From Gallionella sp. (GTDB lineage Bacteria; Pseudomonadota; Gammaproteobacteria; Burkholderiales; Gallionellaceae), in assembly GCA_030690245.1 (NCBI GenBank), contig JAUYGW010000056.1, forward strand, positions 1 to 9,265: a stretch of 9,265 nucleotides of DNA. The letters are read 5' to 3'. This document shows, in pieces, positions 8,010 through 9,265 of this stretch. The stretch's first letter is position 1. Every line of letters starts with the position of its first letter. A program made the position numbers and the translations under genes. The notes under the pieces were generated by a model. The model was not told the DNA's origin. It did no database searches and was given only the letters and a program-made list of their open reading frames with translations.

Positions 8010-8282
8010 ATGAAAACCGCAACCATGCCTGCGCTGCGTGTGCAACCCGAACTCAGGCAAGCCGCCGAGGAGATGCTGCGTCCGGGCGAGACGCTTTCCG
8101 CGTTCGTCGAGGATTCGTTATGCCGCAATGTGGAGTTGCGCCGGGCGCAACAGGAATTCATCGTGCGCGGATTGGCTTCGCGCGATGCCGCGAAGAAAGC
8201 GGACGTCTATTTTTCGGCGGATGAGGTGTTGCAGGAGCTGGACGATATATTCGCCAGCCCCAGAAAGAAAGCGCGTAAGTGA
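8010..8282 (+). CDS. Ribbon-helix-helix type antitoxin of a RelE/ParE pair
   Basis: The 90-residue protein is predicted to bind its own operator DNA and neutralise the downstream toxin. The N-terminus (MPALRVQPELRQAAEEML) has the pattern of a ribbon-helix-helix domain: a short strand with alternating residues, then a helix. A following SAFVEDSLCRNVELRRAQQEF helix fits the second helix. The tail (about 55-90, ending SPRKKARK) is charged and would be the toxin-binding part. I recognise the overall type, small antitoxins of the ParD/YlcI-like kind, but not a named family member. The start is supported by GAGGT at 8000-8004, five bases upstream. Its TGA stop overlaps the toxin's GTG start in a GTGA junction, which indicates translational coupling. 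The frame is intact, unlike the partner. Confidence 0.8.
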   Translation: MKTATMPALRVQPELRQAAEEMLRPGETLSAFVEDSLCRNVELRRAQQEFIVRGLASRDAAKKADVYFSADEVLQELDDIFASPRKKARK

Positions 8283-8578
8283 ACTACAGGGTTCGCTACA
8301 CTCTGGAAGCCAAAGAGGATTTGAAACGGCTCATCACCTTTTCTGGCCGAGCAAGACCCGCAAACGGCGAGGCACGCACACAAGACCATCGCCGCGAGCA
8401 TCCAGTTGTTGCAGCAATTTCAGTTCACCTGTCGCAAGGCCGTTCCCGGAATACGTTCCTGCACGAACTGGTGACCTCGTTTGGCAGCGGCGGTTGTGTC
8501 GCGCTGTTCGAGATCGAGGACAAGGAAACCGTGACCATCGTTGCAGTACGACATCAGCGGGAAGACGATTATCATTAG
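8279..8578 (+). pseudogene. RelE/ParE-type toxin with two compensating frameshifts
   Basis: Members of this superfamily are small toxins that either cut mRNA at the ribosome (RelE) or poison gyrase (ParE). The 99-codon reading begins with GTG and looks normal for residues 1-21 (MNYRVRYTLEAKEDLKRL) and from residue 58 on (NTFLHELV...CVALFEIEDKETVTIVAVRHQRE). Residues 22-57 do not resemble the family. Reading 8340-8450 one base later instead gives FLAEQDPQTARHAHKTIAA followed by SIQLLQQFQFTCRKAVPG, which is what a toxin of this family has there, with no stop codon. One extra T in the TTTT run at 8339-8342 and one missing A in GGAAT at 8448-8452 explain everything. As written, the core helices are scrambled, so the product should be inactive. 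A sequencing or assembly error at homopolymers is the alternative. Confidence 0.85.
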
Positions 8579-8617
8579 CATCACCCCCTGTTTTAATTTT
8601 TTTACTGGAGTTCAGTC

Positions 8618-8959
8618 ATGAGCGGTTTACCCAAATGCCCGAAATGCAGTTCGGAATTCACCTACGAAGATGCGAGTAACTATGTTTGCCCCGAGTGCGC
8701 GCACGAGTGGCCCAAGGATGCGCCCAGCGAGAGCGGGGAGCAGCAGCGTATGTACAAGGATGCGTTCGGCAACGTGCTTGCCGACGGCGACTCGGTCACG
8801 GTGATCAAGGATCTGAAGATCAAGGGTTCGTCTTCGGTCGTCAAGGTCGGAACCAAGGTGAAGAATATCCGTCTGATCGACGGCGACCATGACATCGACT
8901 GCAAGATCGACGGCATCGGCGCGATGCAACTGAAAACCGAGTTCGTGAAGAAAGCTTGA
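8618..8959 (+). CDS. PhnA/YjdM-family zinc-ribbon protein
   Basis: The 113-residue protein has an N-terminal zinc ribbon with Cys7, Cys10, Cys24 and Cys27 (PKCPKC and VCPECAHEW). The PhnA C-terminal domain follows, with [39 protein letters not shown] and [23 protein letters not shown]. Length is that of E. coli YjdM/PhnA (111). Despite the historical name, this family is not the phosphonoacetate hydrolase, and its role is unsettled; it is not evidence for phosphonate use here because no phn genes are nearby. The start is supported by GGAG at 8607-8610, seven bases upstream. A T-rich stretch (8591-8603) precedes it. It is followed 12 bases later by a small four-cysteine gene, probably in one transcript. 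Confidence 0.93.
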   Translation: MSGLPKCPKCSSEFTYEDASNYVCPECAHEWPKDAPSESGEQQRMYKDAFGNVLADGDSVTVIKDLKIKGSSSVVKVGTKVKNIRLIDGDHDIDCKIDGIGAMQLKTEFVKKA

Positions 8960-8971
8960 TGGGATTCTGAT

Positions 8972-9181
8972 ATGGGTGGCTGGGGTTGTCCGCACGAGGT
9001 TGACGGCAAATGCCAGAAGGTTAATAACTTGCCCTGCGATCCGGCGATGAAGGGGTGCGTGCTGTTCGGCCGCTTCGTCTGGGGGGATCGGGGCAAGAAC
9101 CGTCCCGCCGGGGGGTGGGGCGGCAACGGGCCGGAGCCGGAAGAAAGCGATCACCCTCAAGAGCCATCCGGGAAAGATTGA
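8972..9181 (+). CDS. Small four-cysteine protein, function unknown
   Basis: This 69-residue protein is not a named family that I can identify. Four cysteines at 6, 14, 22 and 29 are spaced C-x7-C-x7-C-x6-C within GWGCPHEVDGKCQKVNNLPC and DPAMKGCVLFGRFVWG, suggesting a zinc or iron-sulfur site. The rest is a Gly/Pro-rich and acidic tail that looks disordered. I recall similar short Cys proteins annotated as hypothetical in betaproteobacteria, but could not check. There is no signal peptide, so it should be cytoplasmic. It starts 12 bases after the PhnA-like gene. The Shine-Dalgarno is weak (TGGGA at 8959-8964 at best), so translation may be coupled to the upstream gene. Its stop is five bases before the terminal repeat. 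Confidence 0.72.
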   Translation: MGGWGCPHEVDGKCQKVNNLPCDPAMKGCVLFGRFVWGDRGKNRPAGGWGGNGPEPEESDHPQEPSGKD

Positions 9182-9186
9182 GTTTC

Positions 9187-9265
9187 GTAGGTCGGGTTAG
9201 CGCAGCGTAACCCGACGTTTTCATCGCATCCCCGACATTGTCGGGTTACGCTGCGCTAACCCGAC
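9187..9265. repeat. Inverted pair of REP-like palindromes at the window end
   Basis: GTAG at 9187-9190 leads into a 26-base imperfect palindrome (9191-9216) flanked by GTCGGGTTA / TAACCCGAC. Its exact reverse complement occupies 9240-9265 and runs off the window. A third GTCGGG-like fragment, CCCGAC, lies at 9231-9236. The GTAG lead and stem are the layout of RAYT-associated REP elements, with the second unit in opposite orientation as in REP doublets. It may also stabilise or end the transcript of the small four-cysteine gene. Confidence 0.85.

Noticed and set aside
7736..8161. 141-codon minus-strand gene over the rhodanese end and antitoxin start
   Set aside because: Both ends are antisense to good genes and it has no ribosome site; only the middle is noted as a low-interest finding.
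8339..8452. Programmed ribosomal frameshifting in the toxin
   Set aside because: It would need two separate opposite shifts with no visible slippery heptamer or stimulating structure; mutation or base-calling error is simpler.
8038..8679. 213-codon reading spanning antitoxin and toxin
   Set aside because: It is a third-frame shadow; neither half resembles a known protein and it runs into the PhnA-like gene.
8618..8959. Evidence for phosphonate metabolism from the PhnA-like gene
   Set aside because: The family name is historical, the protein is a zinc-ribbon protein of unsettled role, and no C-P lyase or phosphonate transport genes are present.

Overview
This 9.3 kb window looks like ordinary chromosome from a GC-rich betaproteobacterium. 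The gene content and protein style suggest a Nitrosomonadales/Gallionellaceae-like organism, but that is inference from resemblance and no 16S or marker gene is present. It holds nine gene-like units plus four sets of palindromic dispersed repeats.

Layout. (1) 1-1161, plus strand: the 3' part of mpl, the murein tripeptide ligase used in peptidoglycan recycling, carrying an in-frame GC-rich palindromic insert. It converges on (2) a minus-strand nitrogen-control block, 6107 down to 1263: glnA (type I glutamine synthetase), a rho-independent terminator, then a separately promoted set of a secreted DUF4124 protein, ntrB (sensor kinase) and ntrC (sigma-54 activator). (3) 6108-7298, minus strand: a cation diffusion facilitator metal exporter with an extra C-terminal domain. 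It is divergent from (4) 7386-7838, plus strand: a single-domain rhodanese. (5) 8010-8578: a ribbon-helix-helix antitoxin and a RelE/ParE-type toxin whose core is scrambled by two compensating frameshifts. (6) 8618-9181: a PhnA/YjdM-type zinc-ribbon protein followed by a tiny four-cysteine protein. (7) 9187-9265: a palindromic repeat pair that runs to the window edge.

How it works together. NtrB and NtrC should sense nitrogen status and activate sigma-54 promoters. Upstream of glnA there is a candidate -24/-12 promoter, and about 128 bp further up an NtrC-type palindrome lying at the extreme 3' end of the metal transporter gene. This geometry resembles enterobacterial glnA. The DUF4124-ntrB-ntrC set has its own good sigma-70 promoter, so regulator expression can be uncoupled from glnA by the terminator.

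I did not find a convincing new multi-gene system. The most unusual features are the frame-scrambled toxin, the repeat pair whose conserved GTAG supplies the stop codons of both convergent genes, the repeat-derived insert inside mpl, the repeat-filled gap splitting ntrB from ntrC, and the small Cys4 protein next to the zinc ribbon. No tRNA, rRNA, CRISPR array or insertion sequence was seen, and no gene-free stretch exceeds 300 bases.
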